This document shows, piece after piece, positions 40,915 through 50,593 of a stretch of DNA of 64,000 bases. This DNA is from an uncultured Bacilli bacterium (GTDB taxonomy: Bacteria; Bacillota_I; Bacilli_A; RF39; UBA660). The position numbers and the translations under genes were made by a program. Position 1 is the stretch's first letter; each line of letters starts with the position of its first letter. The notes under the pieces were generated by a model. The model did no database searches. It saw only the letters and a program-made list of their open reading frames with translations, and was not told the origin of the DNA. The DNA lies in assembly GCA_949425635.1 (NCBI GenBank), contig CASPWD010000003.1, forward strand, positions 1 through 64,000, given 5' to 3'.

Positions 40915-43446
40915 ATGAATTTTAAATTTGATGTACAAAGTACAAGTAAAGTAAATCCAGGATTAATATATAGTGTAAAAGAGGAACTTATAGAAACAAA
41001 AAATAAAAAATTCATTACAGATAATTTGCTAGATAACTTTGAAGAAGAATTAGAAGAAGATGGTACAGAATACAATCAAAGTTCATTTAATGAGGATAAA
41101 AGTGTAGAAAAACCAAATCAATTTGAACTAATGAATTCACCATATTACAGAATGTCAGAATTATCTAATAATGAATTGATAAGAAGATATTTGAATGATT
41201 CTATTGAAAATATTATAGTAGATGATGATGCATATACTAAATTTGAAAGAACACAAGATGATATTTTAAAAATTATCAAACTTATTAATGGTTCTAGTTT
41301 ACAAGAAATAGCAGATACTCAAAATAAAGGCATTACATTATACAGAGAAGAATTTGTAGAAAATTTAAAATCTAAATTAAAAAGAAAAAGTAAGGGAAGT
41401 ATAACAATAGATAAATTTGGTCTTAAAATAGATTATGAATTAGATACAGATGGAATAGTTAAATTTACTAGAGTTATATCCTTATATAATTATATTTTAA
41501 GTGGTACAGGAATAGACGAAACAATGTTTGATTTAGATAGAACAGAATATAGTACCATCTTTTGGGATTCGTTTTCAAAAACATATCCTGTTATTCCAAC
41601 TAATAAAAATATGATAATAGATTTTTCACTAATTTCTAAAAATTCTGATGGTAGAATGTCAACAATGGATGCAATAACAGAATTTAGAAATATAGTAGAT
41701 ACAGGATGGGCTACTTTAATAGATACTAGAATTAATGCAGGTAATAATCATTATATGCAAGTATGTGAAATAAATGATAATACTCAAGTGCCTATTATGG
41801 GTAGATATGGGAAAGTAGTATCACAATATATACCAATACATAAAACATTAACTAATAAACAATTATCAGAGTTCGAACTAAAAAATGGATTTGAATTATT
41901 TAGCCATTTAGAAACAGGTTATAATATAATAACTATGCCAGATGGTTTATTTGGCATACTTAATGAAGGTGAGTTTGCTTGTGCAAGAAAAACAGGTATA
42001 TCAACATTTGATGTATTAGTCATAAAAAATTTAAAAAAGATGAGCAGATTTAAAAATAAATATAAAGAAATGAAAGCAATAGACCCAACTTATACAGATA
42101 TATTTGATGATGAAGATGGGGAACAAATACAAATAAAAACACTAGCAAAAAATAAAGTTATATCAACAGAAATGCAATTATATAATATATTCATATCTAC
42201 CCTACAAAAAAGCAGCAAAACATTGAGATATAAGGGTGGTAATTTCTCATTGCCTTATGAAGATATAAAACTTAATAAAAATATGATGTATGAACCAGAT
42301 ACTCTATGGAAAGATTTTATAACAACAGATAGACTTATAGATGAAAGTGATAAAGCATATAATAGAAGACAATATACAATAGGAAATATGTTTAATAGAT
42401 TTGTAACCCAATTTAATATTGAGGGAATGAAAGTAACAAGTAATGCTAAAAAATATGCAAATTCATTATTAAATAATATAAATGGAATTAATAAAAATTT
42501 TGGTATTATAAAACCAATAGACTATGAACAATTATCAAACATGACAGTAGGAGAAGTAGTCGATATAGATATGAAGTATTCATTTACAAAATCATATTGT
42601 TCTTTTATGAATAAAAAGATTAAGGAAGAAAATAAGAACTTTAAAGAACAGGTTATAGACAAGATGCTTAAAGGGAATGGTGGAAAAAGAATAAAAGTAT
42701 CAGAAATGATAAGTATAGACAAGTTCATGCATAATAAACTAAATAATATTATATCTAAATTAAGTGAGAATAACCCAGAAACTATTTTAAATTTAAAAGC
42801 AATAAAAGACTACAGGGATAAAATAAATAATATAAATAAAGAATTTGGTATAGATTTAGATATAGATGACTATATGATTGAATATTATAAACAAAAAAAG
42901 ATATATAATGAATTTATTAATCAAATTCAAGTATATTCTAATATAAATACTTTATCATTTAGAACAAAACTAGATATACAAAAAATATTAGAGGAACACA
43001 ATAAACTAACAGGAAATAATATACAAATACAAAATTTTAAAATGCAAGTAATAGACTTATCAAATGAAATTATAGAAGAAAATAAAGAAATAATAAATAA
43101 TTTAGAAGATAAACAAGTAAAATCAGTAGTAAGAAAAACAAATACAAATCTAAGAAGATTAAATAAGATATTGAAACAAAATATATATAGAATAGTAAAT
43201 TATAGAGATTATAAAACAGCAAAACAAGAAATAAATTTAAAAGAAATATGTATTAGTTTGAAAGAACAATTTAAAATTATATTAGAGAATAAAAATATAA
43301 TTAAGACAAATAGATATATTGAAAATATTAATATTATGCAGAATTATATTGATAGTGTTCTAAAAGAATGTTATTCCATAGATTATTACGAAAAATATTC
43401 AATGAATTTATTATCACTAAATAATGTATGTGTTAATTGTGCATAA
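40915..43446 (+). CDS. large hypothetical protein of the replication region
   Basis: 843 residues, not recognised. Residues 1-75 are acidic and disordered, 80-420 look globular and mixed alpha/beta, and 530-820 are strongly helical, basic and coiled-coil-like. The C-terminus ends in CVNCA, a lone cysteine pair. No Walker motif, polymerase or nuclease signature was found. It sits between an exonuclease and a DinG-type helicase, and a 476-base AT-rich gap follows, so a role in replication initiation is possible. GGAAGAGG precedes the ATG. Confidence 0.75.
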   Translation: MNFKFDVQSTSKVNPGLIYSVKEELIETKNKKFITDNLLDNFEEELEEDGTEYNQSSFNEDKSVEKPNQFELMNSPYYRMSELSNNELIRRYLNDSIENIIVDDDAYTKFERTQDDILKIIKLINGSSLQEIADTQNKGITLYREEFVENLKSKLKRKSKGSITIDKFGLKIDYELDTDGIVKFTRVISLYNYILSGTGIDETMFDLDRTEYSTIFWDSFSKTYPVIPTNKNMIIDFSLISKNSDGRMSTMDAITEFRNIVDTGWATLIDTRINAGNNHYMQVCEINDNTQVPIMGRYGKVVSQYIPIHKTLTNKQLSEFELKNGFELFSHLETGYNIITMPDGLFGILNEGEFACARKTGISTFDVLVIKNLKKMSRFKNKYKEMKAIDPTYTDIFDDEDGEQIQIKTLAKNKVISTEMQLYNIFISTLQKSSKTLRYKGGNFSLPYEDIKLNKNMMYEPDTLWKDFITTDRLIDESDKAYNRRQYTIGNMFNRFVTQFNIEGMKVTSNAKKYANSLLNNINGINKNFGIIKPIDYEQLSNMTVGEVVDIDMKYSFTKSYCSFMNKKIKEENKNFKEQVIDKMLKGNGGKRIKVSEMISIDKFMHNKLNNIISKLSENNPETILNLKAIKDYRDKINNINKEFGIDLDIDDYMIEYYKQKKIYNEFINQIQVYSNINTLSFRTKLDIQKILEEHNKLTGNNIQIQNFKMQVIDLSNEIIEENKEIINNLEDKQVKSVVRKTNTNLRRLNKILKQNIYRIVNYRDYKTAKQEINLKEICISLKEQFKIILENKNIIKTNRYIENINIMQNYIDSVLKECYSIDYYEKYSMNLLSLNNVCVNCA

Positions 43447-43922
43447 TCGATGAAATGCAGTATTTTCAAAGGTTTTAAGGTTTTCAAAAATTAAATGTTG
43501 AAAGCCTATTAAGTGTTCCAAGAAATTTTTAGAATTTAATAAAATATAAATAAGTTTTACTAAATAACAATATATTACTAAAATAGATATTAAATATACT
43601 GAATAATTGTATGAATTTAGGAAGCAATTTTAATAATTATTTTTGAAGATAAATAAGAGTTTTCGTCATTCAACATTTTTGGCTATTTACTATATGCCTC
43701 CTCATATTCTAATATATATTATATTTTTCATGTTCTTTTATTTAAAATTTATTTTATATTTAAAATTATATTTTATATTAAAATCATATCAAGAATAAAT
43801 TGAAGAAGAGGAAGAATGTAAATAATCTTACACGTAAATCAAAATCTGAAATTCCATCAAAATATTTCAAAATATAGAATATTGTGGTAATATAGATGTT
43901 ATATATAATGAGGAGGTAACAA
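43447..43922. other. 476-base AT-rich gap, candidate replication origin
   Basis: No credible open frame. The middle (about 43710-43795) is almost pure A/T with runs such as TTTATTTTATATTTAAAATT. A 10-base inverted repeat, AAATGTTGAA at 43493-43502 and TTCAACATTT at 43669-43678, frames part of it. A local repeat of AAGGTTTT occurs near 43470. The right end carries a middle-type promoter motif. Position between replication genes makes an origin plausible; nothing proves it. Confidence 0.35.
43894..43910 (+). promoter_or_regulatory. putative middle promoter motif, copy c
   Basis: AGATGTTATATATAATG, 29 bases before the helicase ATG. Confidence 0.35.
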
Positions 43923-46241
43923 ATGAATACAATAGATGATTTGACTAAACAGGAAATAGAAGAAATTAATGAAGAGTATAATAAAGAATTAGAGCAATAT
44001 TCTTTATTAGAAGATAATCTAGCAGAAATATTAAATTCAAAATGTAGTCTATCAACAAAAAGTATAGCTGCATTGAAATACTTAATTAGTAAACTTCCAA
44101 ATGGAGAAATTAGACCTCAACAATTAATCTTAATACATAAAATAAGTAATGTTATTGAGTATAAAGATGATGGCTTAATGCAAGCTGGGACTGGTGTTGG
44201 TAAAAGTATTGCATATTTAATACCTGCCATTATTAGTAAGAGAAAATGTTTTGTTAGTACCTCAACTATTCAGCTTACTTCTCAATTAGCAGATAAAGAT
44301 TTGCCAACATTAAAAAAGTATTTATTTCCAGAATTAGAATATTTAGCATTGCAGAGTTTGTCTAATTATATATGTCCAAGAAAAATGACAGAATTATTAG
44401 ATGAATTACATAAAGATGAAAAAATATTTATGAAATCAAGACCTGAAGAATATAAATCTTTACAGAAAGTAGTTCCTCAATATGAGGAATATTTAAAGGG
44501 GAATATAAAGGAAGAATATTTTACTATCGATAGTTTAGGTTGTAATTGTGAAAGTTTTTCTTGTGCTGGTTCTAATTGTATAAAAAATTGTAAATTTGAA
44601 GGTAGAAATTCTTGTCCTGTTTATAAAATAGTAAATAGAGCATATTCAAGTAATGTAGTTATTACAAATCATGCATATATTAGTAGAATGATTGTAGATG
44701 CAAGTAAACAAAGGGACAAAAATTTGGGTGTATTAAAAAGTAGATATTTATGGATATGCGATGAAGCACATGATTTGGATAATTGGCTTGAGAAGGCTTT
44801 TTCAACAGAAGTTACACAAGGTGAGCTTAAGTATAATTTATTAGCAAAATTAAATAAATATGTAAATGAAACAAAGATTGAAGATACTTTCAGCGAGGAG
44901 TATGATAGGTATAATTATTGTATGCAAAAATTAGAAGAACATAATCCTGATATTAGAGATATTATGTATCAGTCAGGAAATGATGTAAAACAAGATGTAA
45001 TTGAATTAGGTGTTGCTGTAGGTAGATTATATAATATAATGGATAAGTACAGACAGGATATTAAAGAAAAAATAGAAATATATAACACAAATTCAACAAA
45101 ACCAATAACTTCTTTAGAAGATGTATTTGAATTTGAAAAAGATGATATAGAAACTATATCTAAAGACGTAAATAAGTTATTATCATTAAAGGTAAGATTA
45201 GATACATTATCATGTGTCAATGTTAAGTATATTCCAACAGTTAAAAGAATATTAGATACTTTATTAGAAATAGAAAGAATATTCAATCTTGCATATATTG
45301 ATAAAAATTCTTATGTTACATATTTTAATTATATTGAAACAGATAAAGAAAGTGTAGAACCATTTAGAATATCTGCAACATATCTAAATACAGGAGATGC
45401 TTTACAAGCAGGTTTAGGATTTTTAGATGGGGATAAATCAAATATAACTACTATAAATGAAAATAAAGTAAATTTAATTGGTGTATCTGCTACATTATGT
45501 GTTGAAAACAGTTTTAGAGATTCAGCAGATAAATTAGGTATGTTGAAGCTTAAAGATATAAAATGTCAATGTTCAGATGTAGGAACAGTATTTGACTACC
45601 CTAAACAAGGATTAATGTATATACCTCAAAATATTCCTGATGTAAAAACAAAAAGAAAAGAACATTTTGATTACTTTAAATCAAATGTAAAAACATTAAT
45701 TGAAGCATCTAATGGTGGTGCATTAATATTATGTACTACATCAAGAGAAACAAGTGAAACTTATACATATTTGTTAAATGAATTAGGAGATAAATATACT
45801 ATTTTATGTGCAGATGATAAAAGATGGAAAAATAAAAATGAACTAGTTACTACATTTAGAGAAGATACAAATAGTGTTTTAGTTGGTACTAGAGGTTTCT
45901 TTCAAGGTTTGGATGTACAAGGTGATTCATTAAGATTACTATGTTTGAATAAATTGCCTTTTGGAAATCCAGGAGTAGTAAGTAAAAGAAAAAGTGAGAT
46001 TGCAGAATCAAAAGGATTAGATGCATTTAGAGTTACAGCTGTTGTCCCTACTACAATGATGTTATTACAGGCAATAGGTAGACTTATAAGACATACATCT
46101 GATAAGGGTGTTGTAGCAATATTTGATAACAGATTATATAGTGGTGTAAGATGGCTATCTCCTGTAGTTCGTTCACTACCACCATTTACTGCTGTTGACA
46201 CCGTAGAGGATGTTGAAGAATTTTTTACAAATAATTTATAA
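43923..46241 (+). CDS. DinG/XPD-type superfamily 2 DNA helicase
   Basis: 772 residues. Walker A QAGTGVGKS (about 87-95), an iron-sulphur cysteine cluster between about 185 and 232 (GCNCESFSC, CIKNC, CPVYK), DEAH at about 279-282, SATLC near 525, and the late motifs GTRGFFQGLD and QAIGRLIRH. This is the XPD/DinG architecture: a 5'-3' helicase whose FeS domain senses DNA structure. It should unwind replication or repair intermediates. AGGAGG precedes the ATG. Confidence 0.93.
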   Translation: MNTIDDLTKQEIEEINEEYNKELEQYSLLEDNLAEILNSKCSLSTKSIAALKYLISKLPNGEIRPQQLILIHKISNVIEYKDDGLMQAGTGVGKSIAYLIPAIISKRKCFVSTSTIQLTSQLADKDLPTLKKYLFPELEYLALQSLSNYICPRKMTELLDELHKDEKIFMKSRPEEYKSLQKVVPQYEEYLKGNIKEEYFTIDSLGCNCESFSCAGSNCIKNCKFEGRNSCPVYKIVNRAYSSNVVITNHAYISRMIVDASKQRDKNLGVLKSRYLWICDEAHDLDNWLEKAFSTEVTQGELKYNLLAKLNKYVNETKIEDTFSEEYDRYNYCMQKLEEHNPDIRDIMYQSGNDVKQDVIELGVAVGRLYNIMDKYRQDIKEKIEIYNTNSTKPITSLEDVFEFEKDDIETISKDVNKLLSLKVRLDTLSCVNVKYIPTVKRILDTLLEIERIFNLAYIDKNSYVTYFNYIETDKESVEPFRISATYLNTGDALQAGLGFLDGDKSNITTINENKVNLIGVSATLCVENSFRDSADKLGMLKLKDIKCQCSDVGTVFDYPKQGLMYIPQNIPDVKTKRKEHFDYFKSNVKTLIEASNGGALILCTTSRETSETYTYLLNELGDKYTILCADDKRWKNKNELVTTFREDTNSVLVGTRGFFQGLDVQGDSLRLLCLNKLPFGNPGVVSKRKSEIAESKGLDAFRVTAVVPTTMMLLQAIGRLIRHTSDKGVVAIFDNRLYSGVRWLSPVVRSLPPFTAVDTVEDVEEFFTNNL

Positions 46242-46254
46242 GAGGTGAAAAATT

Positions 46255-46410
46255 ATGGCATTTGATTTAGATGATGAGGAATTGGAAATGACAAGGGTTT
46301 ATATAAATCATTTAGAACCTAAAAATAAAGATGTTAAAAATAATAGTATTGATAAGTTTAAATATTTGTCAAGTAATAAATTAAAGGAGGATAAAGAAAA
46401 TGGGAAATGA
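46255..46410 (+). CDS. tiny charged protein
   Basis: 51-residue acidic then basic protein starting MAFDLDDEELEMTR, with AGAGGTG before the ATG. It overlaps the next gene by 11 bases. No recognisable family; likely disordered. Confidence 0.55.
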   Translation: MAFDLDDEELEMTRVYINHLEPKNKDVKNNSIDKFKYLSSNKLKEDKENGK

Positions 46411-46702
46411 TAGTTTCTTAAAATTATGTAAATTGTTAGTAAAGGATTATTATAATGATATTGTTGAAAAAACTGATGATTTTAAAATAACAGAAGATAA
46501 TATTTATATTGTATGGAGTTGTAAAACATTACAAAATAATAAAGCATTAGTAAGTACATCTGTTAGCGATGGTATGTACTATGAAATTACTTACAACGGT
46601 GATAAAGATGAAGTTTATTTTGATGCCTATAAAAAATGGGAAAATAAAGCAAAGAAAGTTACAGAATTTCTTAAAGAGAAAGGTATTGATTTAGATGATT
46701 AA
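46400..46702 (+). CDS. DUF6275-like protein
   Basis: 100 residues. The middle, VWSCKTLQNNKALVSTSVS followed by MYYEITYNGDKDEVYFDAYKK, is the recognisable core of a small family frequent in Gram-positive phages (DUF6275). Function unknown. TTAAAGGAGG lies upstream inside the preceding gene. Confidence 0.78.
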   Translation: MGNDSFLKLCKLLVKDYYNDIVEKTDDFKITEDNIYIVWSCKTLQNNKALVSTSVSDGMYYEITYNGDKDEVYFDAYKKWENKAKKVTEFLKEKGIDLDD

Positions 46703-46988
46703 TAAAGTATCTGATTTAGCAGATTATGACAGGAATATGACAGTAGGGGAAGTTATAGAACAATTTAAGAAGGAAAGACCTCATATATGCCCTAAATGTA
46801 ATGGTACTGGAGAAGTTTATAATGATGTAGATGAAAATTATGATTTATGTGGACCTCATTCAAGTAGTGGTTATATAAAATGTGATATATGTAGTGGGCA
46901 TGGAAGAACTATTGATAAATATGTACCTGTTTATAAGTTAATTGGATATAAGACAGGAGTTGAAACACCTATTTATGAAACAGATTAA
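46695..46988 (+). CDS. DnaJ-type zinc-finger protein
   Basis: 97 residues. Two CxxCxGxG-type units are visible, CPKCNGTGE (about 34-42) and CDICSGHGR (about 65-73), as in the zinc centre of DnaJ. It lacks a J domain, so it is probably a protein-binding or nucleic-acid-binding small factor. It overlaps both neighbours. Confidence 0.75.
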   Translation: MINKVSDLADYDRNMTVGEVIEQFKKERPHICPKCNGTGEVYNDVDENYDLCGPHSSSGYIKCDICSGHGRTIDKYVPVYKLIGYKTGVETPIYETD

Positions 46989-47274
46989 AATTAAAGATAC
47001 TATTGATTTATACAAATTGACTATGCCACCCTTTAATTTTTCATTTGTAATAGATTATGCATGTGTAGATAAGTATAAGGCTAATTTTTATTGTAAAAAG
47101 ATTTATACTGGAAATGATAATGATGATAAGACGTTTTATAAGATATTTGAGTATGATAGAATTATAAGAATACCTAGATTAGATGGTGCATTAGATGATA
47201 CATTATATCATCTAATTAAAAATGATTTAACGGAGGTTATTGAAACAGATGGAAACAATAAAGTTTGGTATTAG
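46975..47274 (+). CDS. hypothetical protein
   Basis: Unrecognised 99-residue protein; the ATG at 46975 is preferred over an in-frame TTG at 46942. Mixed alpha/beta, several aromatic residues, ending in KVWY. It overlaps the neighbours at both ends by 14 and 26 bases. Confidence 0.55.
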   Translation: MKQIKIKDTIDLYKLTMPPFNFSFVIDYACVDKYKANFYCKKIYTGNDNDDKTFYKIFEYDRIIRIPRLDGALDDTLYHLIKNDLTEVIETDGNNKVWY

Positions 47275-47590
47275 TTTTGCAAATTGGTATAAATATATAA
47301 TACCTAAAAGAATGGTAACTCACTATTATATATTTAGATGGTTATGTTTTATTTGGGTAGTAGATAGAGAAAGATACCAGAAAAATCAGGTACAAAAGGG
47401 AATTAGAAGTTCTTTTATATATTGTCCCAAATGTAATGCTGATTTAATTGAAAATAATAGTTTTATAGAAGATACAGATTTTGTTTATTATAAGTGTACT
47501 AATTGTGGTACTAAAAGTAAATGGGATTTTGATGCCCCATGTCCAATATTAATGGATAGTGATATAAAATTAGATGGGAGAGGTAAATAA
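47249..47590 (+). CDS. zinc-ribbon protein with hydrophobic segment
   Basis: 113 residues from the ATG at 47249 (CGGAGG 12 bases upstream; a TTG at 47240 is also possible). A hydrophobic aromatic stretch near residues 24-37 precedes a zinc ribbon, CPKCNADL near 58-65 and CTNCGTKSKW near 84-93. The ribbon recalls small restriction-alleviation-like or ribosomal ribbons. Function unknown. Confidence 0.65.
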   Translation: METIKFGISFANWYKYIIPKRMVTHYYIFRWLCFIWVVDRERYQKNQVQKGIRSSFIYCPKCNADLIENNSFIEDTDFVYYKCTNCGTKSKWDFDAPCPILMDSDIKLDGRGK

Positions 47591-47859
47591 TGAAAATTAA
47601 AGAGAATGTAGACTTACAAAAGCTAAAAAGTTTTGGGTATAAATATGACCCATCTACTGGAGGATATTATAAAGTTTATTTTCCTAAATTTTTAAAACTT
47701 ATACCAATACCATATCATAATATGGTTAGAGGATTAGCAATATATGATGATAGAAAAATTATAATTAAAAAGAAATATGGTTTTGCATGGATACCAGCAC
47801 TTAATGATTTATTTGCAATTAGAGATTTAATTCATGCAGGATTAGTTGAGGAGGTATAG
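47590..47859 (+). CDS. conserved small phage protein
   Basis: 89 residues starting on the last base of the previous stop. Basic first half with aromatics, and a conserved-looking end LFAIRDLIHAGLVEEV that I have seen in small hypothetical phage proteins. No functional motif. Confidence 0.65.
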   Translation: MKIKENVDLQKLKSFGYKYDPSTGGYYKVYFPKFLKLIPIPYHNMVRGLAIYDDRKIIIKKKYGFAWIPALNDLFAIRDLIHAGLVEEV

Positions 47860-47861
47860 TA

Positions 47862-48248
47862 ATGAGTTTAAGAATAAATATTTGCCAAGCAAAGGGATAT
47901 GAGGGAGAAACAGTTGGTGACATTGAGAAGAGAAGATATCCTATATTAAAAGAATTAGAATTTATATCAGGTGGTGAAAAGAATGTAATTAAGTATTTAT
48001 CAGAGAGCCAGATAGAAGAAATTATAATGATGGGTAATATTTTATTGAGTTATAATGCAAATAATAGTGATGATTATGTTAAATTTAGTGTGAATGTGGA
48101 TACTTATGATGATAATGGTGTTACTTGTTACCACTTGCTTATAACAACATCAGACTACGATGAAGAAGGAATGACATTTGGTGGTGTTGAATTTTTTTAT
48201 GATATATCAAAAGATTTATATAATAAGTTTAAAAGCAGGGGGTTGTAG
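47862..48248 (+). CDS. hypothetical protein
   Basis: Unrecognised 128-residue acidic protein with GAGGAGG before the ATG. Helical first half, then beta strands (FSVNVDTYDDNGVTCYHLLI). It precedes the SbcD-like gene by two bases and may be translated with it. Confidence 0.65.
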   Translation: MSLRINICQAKGYEGETVGDIEKRRYPILKELEFISGGEKNVIKYLSESQIEEIIMMGNILLSYNANNSDDYVKFSVNVDTYDDNGVTCYHLLITTSDYDEEGMTFGGVEFFYDISKDLYNKFKSRGL

Positions 48249-48250
48249 CA

Positions 48251-49420
48251 ATGAGATTATTTATATATTCAGATGTACATATAAGTAGAACAAGTAGTAT
48301 ATTACCTATTACAAGTAGTTATAGAAAATATACATATAGACAAGATATGATAGTAAAAACTGCACAATGGATGACAGATATTATTCAACAAAATAATGTT
48401 GATATGATTATAAATTTAGGAGATACATTCGACCAAAATACAATAACAAGCTATGATATAGATACTGCAAGTGAATTTTTTAAAGTATTTCAATATCTAA
48501 ATAAACAACATATAATATTATGTGGAAATCATGAGATGCTTAATACAGATTATAATGTATTAAAATTATTAGACAATATACAAGGAATACAAGTTATTGA
48601 TACACCAACAGTTATTGACAATTTATTATTCTTACCATATTGTGACTATAAAGATTTAGACTTATCAAATTATAATGGTAGTGATTATGCTTTTATGCAC
48701 CACGATATATATGGTAGTAAAATTTCTGCAAATAGAATACTTGATTTTGGAATAGAGAAAGACAGTTTATCTAAATTTAAGAAAGTATTTAATGGGCATG
48801 TTCATGCTTGTAGTAAATTTGCAAATATAGTAAATGTAGGAAGTATAACAACTCATTCTTTTGCAGATAGCACTGATTCAGTTCCTACTTGTTATATATT
48901 TGATACAATTACACAAGAATTGAAAGAGTTTGAAAATAAAATATGCCCTTTATTTAGAAAAATAAAAATAGATACTATTGAAGAAGCTAATGATTATATT
49001 AAAGAAGCAGAGAATAGCACCTATAATTTTATATTACAGGTTGAATGTGATTTTGAGATGAAAAATGATATAGAAGCATTATTACAAAATTGTAATAAAA
49101 TACTTAATTATAAAATAGTTACAAAATCAATTAAGCAAGAAGAACAAAATCAAAATAGTAATATTACATTGGAAAGTAATTTAGATATAAAACAATCTTT
49201 TAAAGATTTTTTAAATTCAGGTGTTGAGTTAAGATATCCTATGAATTTATATAATGTAGTTATTGGAGAAGTTAAAGGGCAAGAAGAAGTTAATGTAAAT
49301 GATATAACTAATTATGATACTGGAGAAGTTATAAATACTTGGGAAGCTAAATATGGAATTGAAAATAAAAGTCAAGAAAATATGGATAAGATTTCAAATA
49401 AATCAAGTAATTTATTTTAG
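48251..49420 (+). CDS. SbcD/Mre11/gp47-like nuclease
   Basis: 389 residues. Metallophosphoesterase motifs run in order: SDVHI (7-11), NLGDTFDQ (about 56-63), CGNHE (about 95-99), MHHDI (about 153-157) and FNGHVHA (about 178-184). With the SbcC-like ATPase at 55547 it should form the Mre11-Rad50 type complex that trims DNA ends for recombination-dependent replication. The two subunits are separated by four genes. The C-terminus SSNLF carries the shared LF tail. Confidence 0.93.
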   Translation: MRLFIYSDVHISRTSSILPITSSYRKYTYRQDMIVKTAQWMTDIIQQNNVDMIINLGDTFDQNTITSYDIDTASEFFKVFQYLNKQHIILCGNHEMLNTDYNVLKLLDNIQGIQVIDTPTVIDNLLFLPYCDYKDLDLSNYNGSDYAFMHHDIYGSKISANRILDFGIEKDSLSKFKKVFNGHVHACSKFANIVNVGSITTHSFADSTDSVPTCYIFDTITQELKEFENKICPLFRKIKIDTIEEANDYIKEAENSTYNFILQVECDFEMKNDIEALLQNCNKILNYKIVTKSIKQEEQNQNSNITLESNLDIKQSFKDFLNSGVELRYPMNLYNVVIGEVKGQEEVNVNDITNYDTGEVINTWEAKYGIENKSQENMDKISNKSSNLF

Positions 49421-49431
49421 GGGTGTTTTGA

Positions 49432-50307
49432 ATGGGTAAACATATAAAAAAGTCTAATAAAGGTGTATATGGATTTAAGTTGTTAGATTATTTAGAATAT
49501 ATTGTATATTCTAATCTTAATACTAAAATATATAAGGTCGAGGAGGTTGGACTAAAGGGAGAGTTATTCGCAGATATACCAAAATTCAATGGAGAATATA
49601 TGATTAGTAATAAAGGAAACATATTTAGAAAGATTTACAATAAGTCTTTTAGTAAATGGGAATATACAAAGGTATCTGTATTTATGGATAAATTTATATC
49701 TGAAAAGGAACAGGGTAATGGAACTGTAAACAATTATTTATATGCAAATATTATTAGTGATGGTAAATCTTATAAATTATGGGTAGGAAGAACAGTTGCA
49801 GAATTATTTGTTCCTAAACCAAAATACATTTTATTTAAAGATGGACTATTTGAATCTAAAATACCAATAGACCAAAGTAAGCTTAGAGTGTGCTATAAAA
49901 ATAATACTGGAACAGATGTAAGTAGCGATAATATAAGATGGGTGTTTAGAAATGATGTGAGCTATAAAGGTGTTACTATTGGAAATAATACCTTACCTAA
50001 ATATAATAATAACGGAGAGCGTTATGTTGTTTATAGAGTTAGCGATGGATTTGTTAAAAAGATATTTTCTAATATTAGAGATACTGGTGCATTCCTAGGA
50101 TACCCAAATGCAAATGGTGACGTTACTATAAGATTGTGTAAAGGAAGAAGAAAAACAATTACAGATATAGAAGGTGACGTTGTATCCTGTAGAAAACTAA
50201 GTCAACTTAAAAATGATACTACAAGAGAATGTGTCAATTTGTATGAAAGTGCATTAAAGGTGCTGAATATGGAAAAAGAAAAAGAGATTTCTAATAAATT
50301 ATTTTAA
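49432..50307 (+). CDS. NUMOD4/HNH-like protein, nuclease site degenerate
   Basis: 291 residues. Near 53-66, IPKFNGEYMISNKGNIFR fits the NUMOD4 module of homing endonucleases. WVGRTVAELFVPKP and the later SSDNIRW correspond to the LvA-x-F-P-N-P and NLeW parts of an HNH domain, but the VNH histidine and paired asparagines between them are missing (YILFKDGLF, VCYKNNTG). It ends ISNKLF, the shared tail. It may be a former homing endonuclease kept as a DNA-binding replication factor. AGGGGTG precedes the ATG. Confidence 0.65.
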   Translation: MGKHIKKSNKGVYGFKLLDYLEYIVYSNLNTKIYKVEEVGLKGELFADIPKFNGEYMISNKGNIFRKIYNKSFSKWEYTKVSVFMDKFISEKEQGNGTVNNYLYANIISDGKSYKLWVGRTVAELFVPKPKYILFKDGLFESKIPIDQSKLRVCYKNNTGTDVSSDNIRWVFRNDVSYKGVTIGNNTLPKYNNNGERYVVYRVSDGFVKKIFSNIRDTGAFLGYPNANGDVTIRLCKGRRKTITDIEGDVVSCRKLSQLKNDTTRECVNLYESALKVLNMEKEKEISNKLF

Positions 50308-50320
50308 GGAGTGTATAAGT

Positions 50321-50554
50321 ATGTTTGATATGAGATGTAAAGAAGATGTAATGAGGGATATATCTATATTAAATGATATATGTTTAGAATATCAAAATTA
50401 TAAAGGAATTATAGCAGCTTGTTTAAAACAATGTAATATTAAAGAGATAAAGGTTTGTAAATGTTCTAAAAATAAAAAGTTAGACAATATTCAAGAAAGA
50501 TTAAATTGTAAAGAGTGTCAAGGGACAGGATATAAAATCATATTTAATAAGTAG
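50321..50554 (+). CDS. small zinc-finger protein
   Basis: 77 residues with AAGGAGTG before the ATG. The C-terminal half has CKCSK and CKECQGTGYK, a DnaJ-like CxxCxGxGY zinc site. The N-terminal half is helical. It lies between two LF-tail genes. Confidence 0.7.
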   Translation: MFDMRCKEDVMRDISILNDICLEYQNYKGIIAACLKQCNIKEIKVCKCSKNKKLDNIQERLNCKECQGTGYKIIFNK

Positions 50555-50559
50555 ATTAA

Positions 50560-50573
50560 AGATGTTATAAATA
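50560..50573 (+). promoter_or_regulatory. putative middle promoter motif, copy d
   Basis: AGATGTTATAAATA, 34 bases before the ATG at 50594; identical to copy a. Confidence 0.35.
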
Positions 50574-50593
50574 GCAGAGAGGTGTAAGAGAAA

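Noticed and set aside
43660-43700. Possible minus-strand mini-gene preceded by GAGGAGG near 43695
   Set aside because: The nearest ATG is about 25 bases from the purine-rich site and the frame is only 19 codons.
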